Below are positions 1 to 7,754 of a stretch of DNA of 36,611 bases, one piece after another (within the stretch, counting starts at the first letter, position 1; the number at the start of each line of letters is the position of its first letter). Both the position numbers and the translations under genes were made by a program. The stretch spans positions 1 through 36,611 of the forward strand of contig NZ_FTOM01000012.1 in assembly GCF_900156695.1 (NCBI RefSeq), read 5' to 3'. The stretch is from Phaeovulum vinaykumarii. GTDB taxonomy: Bacteria; Pseudomonadota; Alphaproteobacteria; Rhodobacterales; Rhodobacteraceae. Below the pieces are notes generated by a model, which was given only the letters and a program-made list of their open reading frames with translations, had not been told where the DNA came from and ran no database searches.

Positions 1-8
1 AGTGCGTA

Positions 9-408
9 GCGCCGAGCGAAAAGCTCGGCGCGGCAAGGGCTTGAAGGCGTCATGGCCCTCAGCGGGCCATAATCTGGAACGGGTCATACTCCGAGTTATG
101 CGGTCAGCAACATAACTCGGAATACGATCCCTTCGGGTGAGGCCTCGGCCTCACCTCTTGATGGCCCGGGCGCGGTGCCGGTGCTTCGCCGCGCCTATCG
201 CCGACCGCGTGATCGGCGATGCCATCCCGATGAGCCCGGGTTGTTCCCGGGCACTGGTCTGGGTGCGCCCGCGTAACGGGCGGAGAGCAGTCCTTCGCCG
301 CGATGACAATTCATTGATCCCGCCAAGACGGAAGCCGACATTCAGAGCGGACCAAAATCGGGGTTTGTTCTGCATCGCCGCATGACCGTAGCGAGCCCAT
401 ACAGAACA
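9..408. other. Dense series of inverted repeats, no supported gene
   Basis: This gene-less stretch holds a run of inverted repeats with perfect or near-perfect arms: 9-17/23-31, 51-57/64-70, 90-100/111-121, 136-143/148-155, 169-177/187-195 (one wobble), 197-204/213-220, 234-240/246-252, 266-271/277-282, and a longer-range pair 366-372/402-408. Loops of the first eight are 4-13 nt, and almost no sequence between 120 and 285 is unpaired. The short ORFs here do not look like real proteins. The region could be a structured non-coding RNA, a run of terminators behind a gene to the left, or a plasmid origin or transfer structure. The paired arms are seen directly; the function is unknown. Confidence 0.6.
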
Positions 409-500
409 GCCGAGTCGAGTTGCCCAGGATTCCAATTTGCGCCCCGCTTATCCACCAAAAAAAGCAAGCGCATACCTCTAATGGTAATGACGCTCAGCGG

Positions 501-1403
501 CTATTCCGCGAAGTGTGGCAGATCAGGGTGAAGTCGAATGAGAACTGCTCGCCTTATCTGTTTGGCCAGAGGGTCGTGAAAAATCTGCAAAGCACTTGCT
601 GATTGGTCACTGGTTAACCAACCATCAGGCAGTCGCCAATGTCGGAAGAAGACCCAATCAAGTTCGTTGCGGCGTAGAAAGTGCAAGCTCTTCACGGCGC
701 TCTCCGGAGTCATCGGCGCACCGAAGCGCGCTTTCGGGCCATACTTTTTACGGCCCTCCTCGATGGCATCATCATGATGTTGAATGTGTGCTTCCACGTC
801 TTTCTCGGTGATCCTCACCAAGCGGTCAATCTCTCTGCGTATGACCGGTGAAATGTCTTCAACCGCGTGCCGCACCGCTCCGGCAAAACGGGGGTCGGAG
901 GTCACATCCATGTTCCACACGCGCGGCTGGTCCCGCCATAGGACAAGCTCTGCCTGCTCGGTCCAGCGGCCCTCGCCGCCGATGAGCCCGAGGGCAATCA
1001 GGACCGACGACACCTCCTCGTCGGCGCGCGCGGGCCCCAAGCCGTGGGCCGACAGAATGTTCGGCGGAGGCGGGGCCGGCGCGTTCATAACTCGCCATTG
1101 CGTCTGAGGTGGTGGGCGCGTTCCGTCCGGCAGACGGTATTCGAGCTTGTTTTGCTGTTCGGCCAACCAGAGAACCGCAACGCATATGTCGTCCCACCGA
1201 GGGAGTTGTTCAGGGTGTTCTGGATTTTCCCGGCGAATGGCGCCTCCGCCAATCTCTGTCGCCACGCCAAGCGCCACCAGAGCCTCGCAACCAATCTGGT
1301 AGGCAGTCGAAAACTGGTGCTCCCAGCCATCATCAATGTGTGGCAGATTCCCCGAAAGAAAGGAGATTACCAGTGCTACCCAATCGTTATCAGGAGCTTT
1401 CAT
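501..1403 (-). CDS. Hypothetical protein, 300 aa
   Basis: Not recognised. The start at 1403 is chosen because GAGAGG lies about 10 nt upstream; an earlier in-frame start at 1478 lacks this. The protein is soluble, with no signal peptide or membrane segment. It has a proline-rich linker near residues 105-120 (APAPPPPN) and a charged, helix-prone segment around residues 185-235 (RREIDRLVRITEKDVEAHI) suited to coiled coil. The end is tryptophan- and arginine-rich. It is convergent with nothing close and lies just upstream, on the same strand, of the IS1595-type transposase end. Codon use is GC-biased and the frame is open throughout, which supports a real gene. No function is proposed. Confidence 0.6.
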   Translation of the reverse strand: MKAPDNDWVALVISFLSGNLPHIDDGWEHQFSTAYQIGCEALVALGVATEIGGGAIRRENPEHPEQLPRWDDICVAVLWLAEQQNKLEYRLPDGTRPPPQTQWRVMNAPAPPPPNILSAHGLGPARADEEVSSVLIALGLIGGEGRWTEQAELVLWRDQPRVWNMDVTSDPRFAGAVRHAVEDISPVIRREIDRLVRITEKDVEAHIQHHDDAIEEGRKKYGPKARFGAPMTPESAVKSLHFLRRNELDWVFFRHWRLPDGWLTSDQSASALQIFHDPLAKQIRRAVLIRLHPDLPHFAE

Positions 1404-1509
1404 CTTCGGGACGCCTCTCTTCCATGATGCCGTTGCATGAGACGCTTGCCGGCCTTTCAGCTGCGAAGCGGAACGCAAATATCCTGCTGCCCTTGGTAGA
1501 TATCAATGT

Positions 1510-2517
1510 TCAGGGCCAGCACAGACCATAGTCCCTTGATCGGCGCACCTGTTTTCCGACTGCACCCTGAAGGAGCACGCGCATCTGGTCGACCACCGGT
1601 ATCGGGCGCCAGATCGTTGTCGATTTCTGCCGTTCAACACCGGCTTTCGTCGTCCATTGCTTGACCACTTCCCGGACAGGGTCCCGGTGGTTCCATCGCC
1701 AGACGATCTCGTCCAGGTATCGTTGAAGGTGTTTTCGGCCGAGGTTGTGGTAAACTCCGACAAGGGCACGCTGCACTTGTGAGATCACGGCTTCAGCCGT
1801 ATTCACATGGGCGCCGGTCTCCGGATTGGCATACTCTTTCTGGCTGTGGATCACATACTGATGGTCAGCCATGGTCTTCCCCAGTCCTCGATAACTCTTG
1901 TTGCCATCTGTCATAAGATTGGTTGTCGCCGGGTCGATCCATTCCAGGAGGACCGGTTCCAGTGTCGCGCGCTGATCGTTTGGAACAACCCTTGCGCGCG
2001 CCTGTCCGTCGCGAGAAGCTGCCACGAAGATCATCGGCTTTCCAGTGCCCTTGCCGGGTGGATTGTAGGCGCCCGAGAGGGATTTTGGCGCTCCTCCGAC
2101 ATACGCCTCATCTATCTCGACAATGTCTTCCAACGGCATCAACTCGCCGTTCCGGTCATCCATCATCTCACGAATGGCGTGCCCCACCTTCCACGCTGTC
2201 TTCTGATTTACCCCCAGCAGCCGCGCCATAACGACCGAGGAGATACCTTTGCTCGACGTGAGCACCAGGAACATTGCGCAGATCCAGATCCGAAGGTCGA
2301 GCTTCGTGCCATGCATCGGGGTGAGCGTCGTTACAGTGAACTGGAGACGGCAGTCCCGACACTGATAAAGTCCCGGCCGACAGGTCCGGCCATTAAGAGA
2401 AGAAGAGGCGACCGATCCACAATGCGGACAATGCCTACCGGTGGGCCAAATGATCCCCTCCTGGCAGCCGGCCGCCTGCGTGAAGTGCTCCCGGGCGACA
2501 CCATCGACGAAGGCCAT
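1510..2517 (-). CDS. IS1595-family (ISXO2-like) transposase
   Basis: DDE-type transposase of the IS1595/ISXO2 family, which moves its insertion sequence by cutting and joining DNA. An N-terminal zinc ribbon is visible (CPHCG near residue 31 and CRDC near residue 53). It is followed by a helix-turn-helix-like stretch (GVNQKTAWKVGHAIREMM). The catalytic domain shows VEIDEAYVGG, then LMTDGNKSYRG, then a late HVNTAEAVISQVQRAL segment, with the HLQRYLDEIVWRWNHR ending typical of the family. The ATG at 2517 is preferred; a GTG at 2526 would add three residues. Length (335 aa) is normal. I could not find convincing terminal inverted repeats or target duplications, so the element limits are open. The LysR-like remnant beginning at about 2521 lies almost against the start codon, so the upstream end of the element may be deleted. 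Confidence 0.9.
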   Translation of the reverse strand: MAFVDGVAREHFTQAAGCQEGIIWPTGRHCPHCGSVASSSLNGRTCRPGLYQCRDCRLQFTVTTLTPMHGTKLDLRIWICAMFLVLTSSKGISSVVMARLLGVNQKTAWKVGHAIREMMDDRNGELMPLEDIVEIDEAYVGGAPKSLSGAYNPPGKGTGKPMIFVAASRDGQARARVVPNDQRATLEPVLLEWIDPATTNLMTDGNKSYRGLGKTMADHQYVIHSQKEYANPETGAHVNTAEAVISQVQRALVGVYHNLGRKHLQRYLDEIVWRWNHRDPVREVVKQWTTKAGVERQKSTTIWRPIPVVDQMRVLLQGAVGKQVRRSRDYGLCWP

Positions 2518-2520
2518 GAA

Positions 2521-2619
2521 GTTCACGCCTTATTCGTCGGCGGGGACCCGATCCCCGCCCGGGTGCGGGCCTTGGTTGATTTCCTGGCCGACAGGCTGGG
2601 AGCGAAACGAGGCCAATAG
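2521..2619 (+). pseudogene. C-terminal remnant of a LysR-family regulator
   Basis: The plus-strand frame reads VHALFVGGDPIP followed by ARVRALVDFLADRLGAKRGQ and a TAG stop. This matches the usual end of LysR-type regulators, where a (I/L)PxRVRALVDFLxxRL helix closes the effector-binding domain. No upstream LysR sequence is present: the frame runs into the antisense of the transposase. About 32 codons remain, so this is a dead fragment, probably left by insertion of the IS and deletion of the rest. The call rests on a short but characteristic motif. Confidence 0.55.
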
Positions 2620-2892
2620 GCCCCTTCCGATCGCTCGCCCGTTTTTGAAACGATCAATATCGCGAACCTTCAAAGGTCCTACACGCTCGCATTTTGGGCC
2701 TCCGGCTGGAAGACGATGCTGCACGTTGCCACGACGGGCTGCTTTGGGGAAGCTGCGACGCAGCGATGGCCTGCCTGCTAAATGTCCGGAGAGGGCCGAC
2801 CTTGACTGCTGCAGCACAACCTCGAAGCGATAATGCCGCAGTAAAGGCCGCCGACACAGTCAGCCTACGACCCGATCATGGCGACGCAAGTT

Positions 2893-3369
2893 TCAACGCG
2901 CTCCTCGTCGCCAATCCCACGGCATGACGAAGTTGCTCGCCCAAATACCACGGCCAGCTGCGCGGGCACGATCTTCAGCTGGCACATAGTCGGTGCCATA
3001 TCGACGGTAAGCAACTGCCCAACCGTTCTCGACCAACCAACCATTGAGGTCTTCACCGCGCAGCGAGCACACGGCGACCGAGCGGCGATACCGATCGGTT
3101 CCGCTTACGTCGCATGAGATGGGTGCCCGACCGATCTTGTTCGCGAGGGCAAAAGCCGCATCCTTGCCGCAGTTCCATTTGCGTCCGTCCGATCGGGTGC
3201 AGAGCTGGCGGCTCTCGATTGCGTCGATCGCGCTCAAGCGAATTCGGGTACCGTGAATCTCAAGAGTGTCGCCGTCGATCACCGAGGCGGTGCCAGCGAT
3301 GGTCTCCGACCAGGCAAGTTGGGCGGTGACGGCGGTGGCGAGAAATGCGGATGCGAAAATGTGCTTCAT
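2893..3369 (-). CDS. Secreted thermonuclease-like protein (SNase family)
   Basis: Staphylococcal-nuclease-like protein (158 aa) predicted to cleave nucleic acids in a calcium-dependent way outside the cytoplasm. Residues 1-21 form a signal peptide with a hydrophobic core (FASAFLATAVTAQLAW). The SNase fold begins at GTASVIDGDTLEIHG. Catalytic positions are visible: arginine in RIRLSAIDAIES (42-53), Glu52, and the second arginine in DRYRRSVAVC (93-101). Cysteines at 57, 67, 86 and 101 could form disulfides in the periplasm. The C-terminal AEDRARAAGRGIW is typical of the family in Proteobacteria. It stands alone, with about 280 nt to the next gene. Such proteins are common on Rhodobacteraceae plasmids and chromosomes; the substrate is not evident here. 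Confidence 0.9.
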   Translation of the reverse strand: MKHIFASAFLATAVTAQLAWSETIAGTASVIDGDTLEIHGTRIRLSAIDAIESRQLCTRSDGRKWNCGKDAAFALANKIGRAPISCDVSGTDRYRRSVAVCSLRGEDLNGWLVENGWAVAYRRYGTDYVPAEDRARAAGRGIWASNFVMPWDWRRGAR

Positions 3370-3646
3370 TCGGGGAGGTTACCCCGGTCGCGCGAAAAAG
3401 CAATTGCCGCTGGAACCTCAGAAAGGGTCTTGGGGAGGGCGAGATCGCCGCCCCCCAATCACCTCAGACAAATTTGCGCTGGTGATCTTTGCGATCCCCC
3501 TCGATGGTCGCGCCAGTATGATCAGCGCTCTTCGTGAGTGCCTTTGCATAGGGAGGCGCCCGCCGATGGCAGTGTCGTGGCATCCTACCGCGCAACGTGG
3601 ATTTGGCCTCAAGTTCGCAGAGGACCGAGCGCGTTGCCGCTTTCCC

Positions 3647-3967
3647 TCAAACGATCGCTAGGTCGCCTGTGGTCATCCCCGCAGCCAGCGCGTCCACGAA
3701 CCACTGCGGTTTGCGGCCACGGCCAGACCATGTGATCGCCGCATTCTCAGGGTGGCGATATTTCGCCGCGGCGGGCGCGCGGGTGGTTTTCGTTGCCGTG
3801 CTGACAAGGTCGGTCAGCGAGTAGCCCAGATCCCGGGCGAGAGCTTCCACCTTGGCGCGGGCTTCCGCCTTCTGTCGATCCTGATAGGTGGAGATCGCCT
3901 TGGCGATGTCCTTCTGCAGTTTTTTCAGTTCGCTGAGCGACATGCCTTCGAGATTGAAATCAGCCAT
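3647..3967 (-). CDS. H-NS family DNA-binding protein (HvrA-like)
   Basis: Small nucleoid-associated protein (106 aa) of the H-NS/HvrA/BpH3 type. Residues 1-50 form a charged helical oligomerisation domain (LSELKKLQKDIAKAISTYQD). After a flexible linker comes the C-terminal DNA-binding domain (KYRHPENAAITWSGRGRKPQ, residues 69-88), with the conserved W-S-G-R-G-R-KP-W core that reads AT-rich minor grooves. Family members silence horizontally acquired genes; HvrA of Rhodobacter capsulatus controls photosynthesis and nitrogen-fixation genes. A plasmid-encoded copy may reduce the fitness cost of an acquired element, which is inference. A perfect 12-bp palindrome lies 28 nt upstream of the start and could be an autoregulatory site. 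Confidence 0.92.
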   Translation of the reverse strand: MADFNLEGMSLSELKKLQKDIAKAISTYQDRQKAEARAKVEALARDLGYSLTDLVSTATKTTRAPAAAKYRHPENAAITWSGRGRKPQWFVDALAAGMTTGDLAIV

Positions 3968-4395
3968 CTATGCGGTCCGTGTCCTGAATGTTCCGGTATC
4001 GATACCCCGTCGAGGCCGGGGGCCGCAACTCCCGAGGGCAGGGCAGGGGGGGGCGGGAAGCGGTGATCGACATTTCCGCCGCCAGTGAGGTGCTGGACTT
4101 GGGGGCAGGTAATCCCGATGGGCGGGGTGACAAGTTCTGGCAGGGGCTCCCCGCGCCTCTCTGTCTCCTGGGCCATCCCTTCGACTGACAATCCCCTAAT
4201 CCCGTTCGGTTTCCTGCGCGCAACCCCGCGTCAGCCCGGGCCGTGTTGGCCGCCTTTGGCGTCCTGCCCGCTCCACCCCGGTCCTCTGGGGGTTTCCGGT
4301 GTCCGTTCCGTCCCCCGTGCGCGCGTCAACCGACGGGCTTTTTCCGGGTCTTGTCGAAGGGACGGTCCCGAAGACAGGAAACACAGGAGCTTACC
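3968..4395. other. Intergenic region between H-NS-like gene and ssb
   Basis: About 430 nt without a convincing gene; it separates the divergent H-NS-like gene and ssb, so it should hold both promoters. It contains the palindrome GGTATCGATACC (3995-4006) near the H-NS-like start and a G-rich run around 4039-4060. A small repeat GGGACGGTCCC lies about 35 nt upstream of ssb. No clear -35/-10 pair was identified by eye. Short ORFs overlap on both strands but lack recognisable protein character. Confidence 0.5.
3995..4006. promoter_or_regulatory. 12-bp perfect palindrome upstream of H-NS-like gene
   Basis: GGTATCGATACC is a perfect palindrome located 28-39 nt upstream of the start codon of the H-NS-like gene. 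Position and symmetry suit a dimeric regulator site, but no binding protein can be named from the sequence. Confidence 0.35.
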
Positions 4396-4800
4396 ATGCA
4401 AAACATCGTCATCCTCGCCGGCAACATCGGTCAGACCCCCGAAATCCGCACCACCCAGGGCGGCACCAAGATCACCAACTTCAGCCTCGCCACCTCGCGC
4501 CCCCGCCTCTCGGAAGGTCGCGTCCTGCGCGACGAGAACGGCTACCGGGTCATGGACACGGAATGGCACCGCATCACCTGCTTCAACGGTCTCGGCAAGA
4601 CGGTCGCTGAGCACTGCGAAAAGGGCATGAAGGTCCTCGTCCACGGCCGCATCCACTACACCAAGTGGACCGACAGCGCGGGGACCGACCGCTACGGCTG
4701 CGAGATCATCGCCGAGAAGGTCGACTTCCTGAGCCGCCCGAAGTCGGCCGAGAACGAAAACCCCGAGCTGGTCGATCGCGACGACGAGATCCCGTTCTGA
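4396..4800 (+). CDS. ssb: Single-stranded DNA-binding protein
   Basis: SSB (134 aa) binds and protects single-stranded DNA and recruits replication and repair proteins. An OB fold starts at the N-terminus (QNIVILAGNIGQTPEIRT), with conserved TKITNFSLATS and TEWHRITCFN segments. The acidic tail ending DDEIPF is the protein-interaction peptide that contacts primase, RecO, exonuclease I and others. It is shorter than chromosomal SSB of about 170 aa because the glycine/proline linker is nearly absent, which fits a plasmid-borne copy. The start at 4396 is set by AGGAG eight nt upstream; the frame is open further upstream but without homology. It is likely to support replication or conjugation of the element. 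Confidence 0.97.
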   Translation: MQNIVILAGNIGQTPEIRTTQGGTKITNFSLATSRPRLSEGRVLRDENGYRVMDTEWHRITCFNGLGKTVAEHCEKGMKVLVHGRIHYTKWTDSAGTDRYGCEIIAEKVDFLSRPKSAENENPELVDRDDEIPF

Positions 4801-4890
4801 GAACGGGGTCTCCCCCTCGGGCCCGGCGGGGAAACCCGCCGGGTTCGCTGCGCGCTCATGGCAAGTCGCGCAGGACGACATCGTCACGGT

Positions 4891-4919
4891 TTGACAAACT
4901 TTGCCAAATCGTGTCATCT
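4891..4919 (+). promoter_or_regulatory. Promoter and probable ParD operator of parDE
   Basis: TTGACA (4891-4896) and TCATCT (4914-4919) are separated by 17 nt, a plausible sigma-70-type pair with a weak -10. An inverted repeat TGACA...TGTCA (4892-4896/4912-4916) spans the same interval. ParD antitoxins repress their own promoter by binding such repeats, so this is a probable autoregulatory site. The parD start follows 24 nt downstream of the -10, with GGAAGGAG as ribosome-binding site. Confidence 0.5.
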
Positions 4920-4942
4920 TTTTCGGGAAGGAGATCGCGACC

Positions 4943-5197
4943 ATGGCCACGATGAACGTCTCTTTGCCGGACCCGATGAAGGCTTGGGTCGAGGCGCGGA
5001 CCCAAGATGGGCGCTACAGCAATGCCAGTGATTATGTGCGCGATCTGATCCGCCGCGATCAGGACCGCCAGCAGGCCATTGCCGAGTTGCAGCAGCTTGT
5101 CGATCAGGGTCTGGCGAGCGGCCCGGGTGCGCGTCTGGATGTGGATGCCTTTCTTGCCCGCAAGCGGGAGCAAGATGTCACAGCCGAAGATCGGTGA
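4943..5197 (+). CDS. parD: ParD-family antitoxin
   Basis: Antitoxin of the ParDE type II system (84 aa). The N-terminal ribbon-helix-helix DNA-binding domain is clear (MNVSLPDPMKAWVEAR then YSNASDYVRDLIRRD). It is followed by a helical, acidic C-terminal part (AIAELQQLVDQGLASGPG, ending TAEDR) that normally wraps the toxin. The start at 4943 is chosen for the strong GGAAGGAG site; an in-frame ATG at 4901 lies inside the promoter. The toxin gene overlaps its last 23 nt but is damaged, so ParD now appears to be an orphan repressor or antitoxin. It could still neutralise ParE from another replicon. Confidence 0.93.
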   Translation: MATMNVSLPDPMKAWVEARTQDGRYSNASDYVRDLIRRDQDRQQAIAELQQLVDQGLASGPGARLDVDAFLARKREQDVTAEDR

Positions 5198-5443
5198 ATA
5201 CCGGCTCTCGCCCGCATGTGGTCCGTCACGCAGGCTGAGACCTATATCCGCGGGCTCGCCTCCGACATGGACCTTCTGGTCCGGCACCCGGGCATTGCGC
5301 GTGAGCACTCCGAAATCCGCCCTCCCGTCCGGCTCTATCGCTCGGGATCGCATCTGATCATCTACCGTATCGAGGCGGATTGGCTTGAGGTGGTGCGCAT
5401 CGTGCATGCGCGGCAGAACTGGGCAGCTTATCTGAATGAGTGA
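5175..5443 (+). pseudogene. parE: parE toxin gene disrupted by internal deletion and frameshift
   Basis: ParE toxins poison DNA gyrase. Here the reading frame starts at ATG 5175, overlapping parD as in normal parDE pairs, and encodes the typical beginning (MSQPKIGEYRLSPA). It then switches frame: the family's following ADLxxIWxYT helix is missing. Homology resumes in another frame at WSVTQAETYIRGLASDMDLL and continues through LYRSGSHLIIYRIEADWLEV to VRIVHARQNWAAYL. About 15 codons of helix alpha-1 appear to have been lost near 5214 together with the frame. A shorter product could only start at ATG 5216 and would lack strand 1 and helix 1, so toxicity is unlikely. Confidence 0.85.
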
Positions 5444-5643
5444 CCCGACGCTTTCGCGCCGCCGCCGCATGGCCGCTTCGAGCCCATTCTTTCCGGATGC
5501 TGTGGGAAAGTTGAATGTCAGATTCGGCGGAAAAGGAGCTGGCTGTCGCTCAATCCCGAGGCATTAGCCTTGAGCGAACAGACGCGGCAAACTTTGAGCT
5601 TGATCGAACAGGTGAATGCGTTGCTCGGCGAACGCAGGAGGTA
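5444..5643 (+). pseudogene. Possible C-terminal tail of an unidentified gene
   Basis: Between parE and the terminator a plus-strand frame stays open and ends SLNPEALALSEQTRQT, then LSLIEQVNALLGERRR and TAG (5641-5643). The ending is an amphipathic helix with good GC-rich codon use, but there is no start codon or start of a domain. A similar ending (LNEQSRLTWSLISQLNALF) occurs on the opposite strand at 7755-7850. Both look like remnants of the same kind of protein, which I cannot name. The 5444-5781 interval otherwise contains only a terminator hairpin. Confidence 0.35.
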
Positions 5644-5743
5644 GGGCGCGAGCACAGCATCGAGCGAGACAGCGGGTATGGGTGGGGGGTATGAGGCAGA
5701 TAGAGAACTCGGTTTTGCAGCGGTATGACGGCTAATGTAGAAT

Positions 5744-5776
5744 AGGCGGGGCCACACGGTCCCGCCTCCAAATTTT
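5744..5776. terminator. Hairpin terminator between the tail remnant and the RTX gene
   Basis: Arms AGGCGGGGCC (5744-5753) and GGTCCCGCCT (5758-5767) pair with one G-T wobble around an ACAC loop. CCAAATTTTTT follows on the plus strand. It should end plus-strand transcription from the parD side. Lying 15 nt after the convergent RTX stop, it may act in both directions. Confidence 0.7.
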
Positions 5777-5781
5777 TTCAC

Positions 5782-6726
5782 TTAGACGAAAACAAGGTCC
5801 GATGAATCGATCGCGCTGATGTCCACACCGTCAAGGATCACGAACGTGTCGTTATTGTACTGAAGCGCTGCATCGCCCTGGAAATCGAAGAGCTGTAGGG
5901 ACGTGACGTTTTGGAACACCAGCTTGTCGACACCGTCCTCAAAGTCCGCGACGGTATCGACGGCGGCGTCCTGGAGGAAGTGGAAGTAGTCTGCCCCGGC
6001 ACCGCCGGTCAGGACGTCGTTCCCTGCGTTGCCGATAAGGTAGTCGTTCCCATCCTCCCCGTCGATCTGGTCGTCACCAGCACCGCCGTTGATCGTATCG
6101 TTCCCCTTGTCGCCGAACAGGGCGTTCGCAGCAGCGTCCCCGACGATGTTGTCGTTACCATCGTGGCCCTTGAAGGAACGAATGCCGTAATGGAAGAAGT
6201 CGTTGAGATCGAACGAGCCGTCGATGATGACGTCCACACCCTTGCCGGATTGGTCGTTGTTGATAATCTGCTCGACGTCGTTCACCGAGGTGATCTTGAT
6301 CTCGCCCCACAAGGTGTTCGCGTTGAGCTGCTGTACGTAGATCGTATCCGTTCCCGTACCGCCGTCATAGCTGTCCCAGCCGGCGATGCCGTCGTGCAGG
6401 AAGATATCGTCCCCACCGTCCCCGTAGAGCATGTCGTCTTCGAGGCCACCATCGATGATGTCGTTGCCATCACCGCCGTGGATGACATCGTTGCCCAAGT
6501 CGCCCCGCAATACGTCGGCACCACTCCCGCCATAAACCTGATCATCGCCGTCGCCCGCATCGACGGTGTCGTTGCCGGAACCTGCGTCGATAAAGTCGTC
6601 TCCATGGCTCGTGTCCACATAATCGTTCCCAGCATGGAGGTATACAATATCACTGTAGTACCAAGGCCCGTTGTTGTAGTCGGGTTCGATGTGGTCGTCG
6701 CCGGTAGTGCCGTTGATAATTGCCAT
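5782..6726 (-). CDS. RTX calcium-binding repeat protein
   Basis: Protein of 314 aa rich in RTX nonapeptide repeats (GGxGxDxUx), for example GSGNDTVDAGDGDDQVYGG and GGAGDDQIDGEDGND. They occur in two blocks (about residues 30-110 and 188-245) separated by a non-repeat segment (WGEIKITSVNDVEQI). Such repeats form calcium-bound beta-rolls after export by a type I secretion system. The end VDISAIDSSDLVFV resembles the uncleaved C-terminal secretion signal: small and hydrophobic residues after an acidic stretch. There is no N-terminal signal peptide. No ABC exporter, membrane-fusion protein or catalytic domain lies nearby, so export must depend on a system elsewhere. Role is unknown: surface layer, adhesin or repeat-only effector. 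AAGGA lies upstream of the start with long spacing. Confidence 0.93.
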   Translation of the reverse strand: MAIINGTTGDDHIEPDYNNGPWYYSDIVYLHAGNDYVDTSHGDDFIDAGSGNDTVDAGDGDDQVYGGSGADVLRGDLGNDVIHGGDGNDIIDGGLEDDMLYGDGGDDIFLHDGIAGWDSYDGGTGTDTIYVQQLNANTLWGEIKITSVNDVEQIINNDQSGKGVDVIIDGSFDLNDFFHYGIRSFKGHDGNDNIVGDAAANALFGDKGNDTINGGAGDDQIDGEDGNDYLIGNAGNDVLTGGAGADYFHFLQDAAVDTVADFEDGVDKLVFQNVTSLQLFDFQGDAALQYNNDTFVILDGVDISAIDSSDLVFV

Positions 6727-6930
6727 GATCGTCTGTCGTCCTTAGCGCGAGGATGAAAGATTACCAGCAGCTAAGATATGGGTTAATTTCGAGTTAACAA
6801 ACTGGCGAGCTATACGGTTCTGGCTTCTCGACACTCAAGGCATGAAGGTTGCATGGCAAGTCGGGACGCAATTCAGCTTTCGTTCACGTCTGGGGGATAA
6901 GGTCGCAATTATGCTATCCGGAGATTAGCC

Positions 6931-7710
6931 ATGCAGTTCACGCCCGCCCAGCTCGCGACCGCCTTCGCGCCGTCTATCGCTAAGACTGGCAAGTCTCTCG
7001 ATGTGGTGGCCATGAAGGCCGCGCAAGAACACCCGGTGCCTGCCGTGCAGAAGATCGAGCTCGCGGCTCCGGGCGATCCGGGTGATCGTGCCATCCGCGA
7101 GGAAAAGGTGTTTGACCACCTCGTCCGATTGGCCAAGCAGCACGGCGGGACAATTGGCACTAGCACGGTGGCTGACATCGAGATGGGACGCCATCATGCC
7201 CGCGAGGACCGCGCCCACGAGGCCGAACATGGGTTCCGAAGTCTCGTCCGGATGAACGAAGCGACTTACGAGGCTGCCAAGGCGAAGGGGGTGCCCGCCG
7301 AGCGGTTCTCTTCGCCGCAGGAGGCGCTGAACTTTGCATCGGATAAGCTGGCGGACATCCGGTCGAACCTGCTTGCGATCAACAGCTACGGCGGCGGCGA
7401 CGCCACGGTCGGTGGAGCATACGAATGGCTCGACGACGAGACCAAGCTGGACGACCCGTTCCATGCTTGGATGGACGCCCGCAACCAGGATCGGTTGGAG
7501 GGCTCGCGCATGGATCTCTACGTCAACGCGGAATACCTAAAGGCAACCTTCGGCATCGACGGTTCCATCCTCGAGACTCGCGAAGGCAAGCTTCAAATCC
7601 GCGCCTTCGACATCGAACATGGCGGTGAGATCATCGCCCGCTCCATCGGCGACGGAAGCATTGCGCCTTACCGTACGGACGGGTCGTTGGAAATGGACCG
7701 GATTCTATAG
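6931..7710 (+). CDS. Hypothetical protein, 259 aa
   Basis: Not recognised. The start is supported by GGAG 9 nt upstream (CCGGAGATTAGCC). The protein is soluble and charged. Residues 1-50 are alanine- and lysine-rich. A histidine-rich acidic-basic segment lies around 85-105 (EMGRHHAREDRAHEAEHG), and a region with mixed strand character ends the chain (LQIRAFDIEHGGEIIARS). It is divergent from the RTX gene across a 204-nt spacer that includes a GTTAA...TTAAC inverted repeat (about 6780-6800), a possible shared operator. It has no visible partner and is followed by the insertion-damaged region. GC-rich third positions support coding. Confidence 0.65.
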   Translation: MQFTPAQLATAFAPSIAKTGKSLDVVAMKAAQEHPVPAVQKIELAAPGDPGDRAIREEKVFDHLVRLAKQHGGTIGTSTVADIEMGRHHAREDRAHEAEHGFRSLVRMNEATYEAAKAKGVPAERFSSPQEALNFASDKLADIRSNLLAINSYGGGDATVGGAYEWLDDETKLDDPFHAWMDARNQDRLEGSRMDLYVNAEYLKATFGIDGSILETREGKLQIRAFDIEHGGEIIARSIGDGSIAPYRTDGSLEMDRIL

Positions 7711-7754
7711 CCCCCACCCATATCGGCGGTCCCGCTCAACGGTACACTCGCACT

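Noticed and set aside
9-282. Hairpin series considered as a CRISPR array or integron attC sites
   Set aside because: The arms differ in sequence from one hairpin to the next, spacing is irregular, and no attC core motifs or cas/integrase genes are present.
1480-2700. Terminal inverted repeats of the IS1595-type element
   Set aside because: Several candidate pairs were compared by eye; none had more than scattered matches or a flanking duplication.
5471-5487. 17-nt match to 36457-36473 (reverse complement), both reading GRFEPI
   Set aside because: Surrounding sequence and protein contexts do not match, so a shared origin is not supported.
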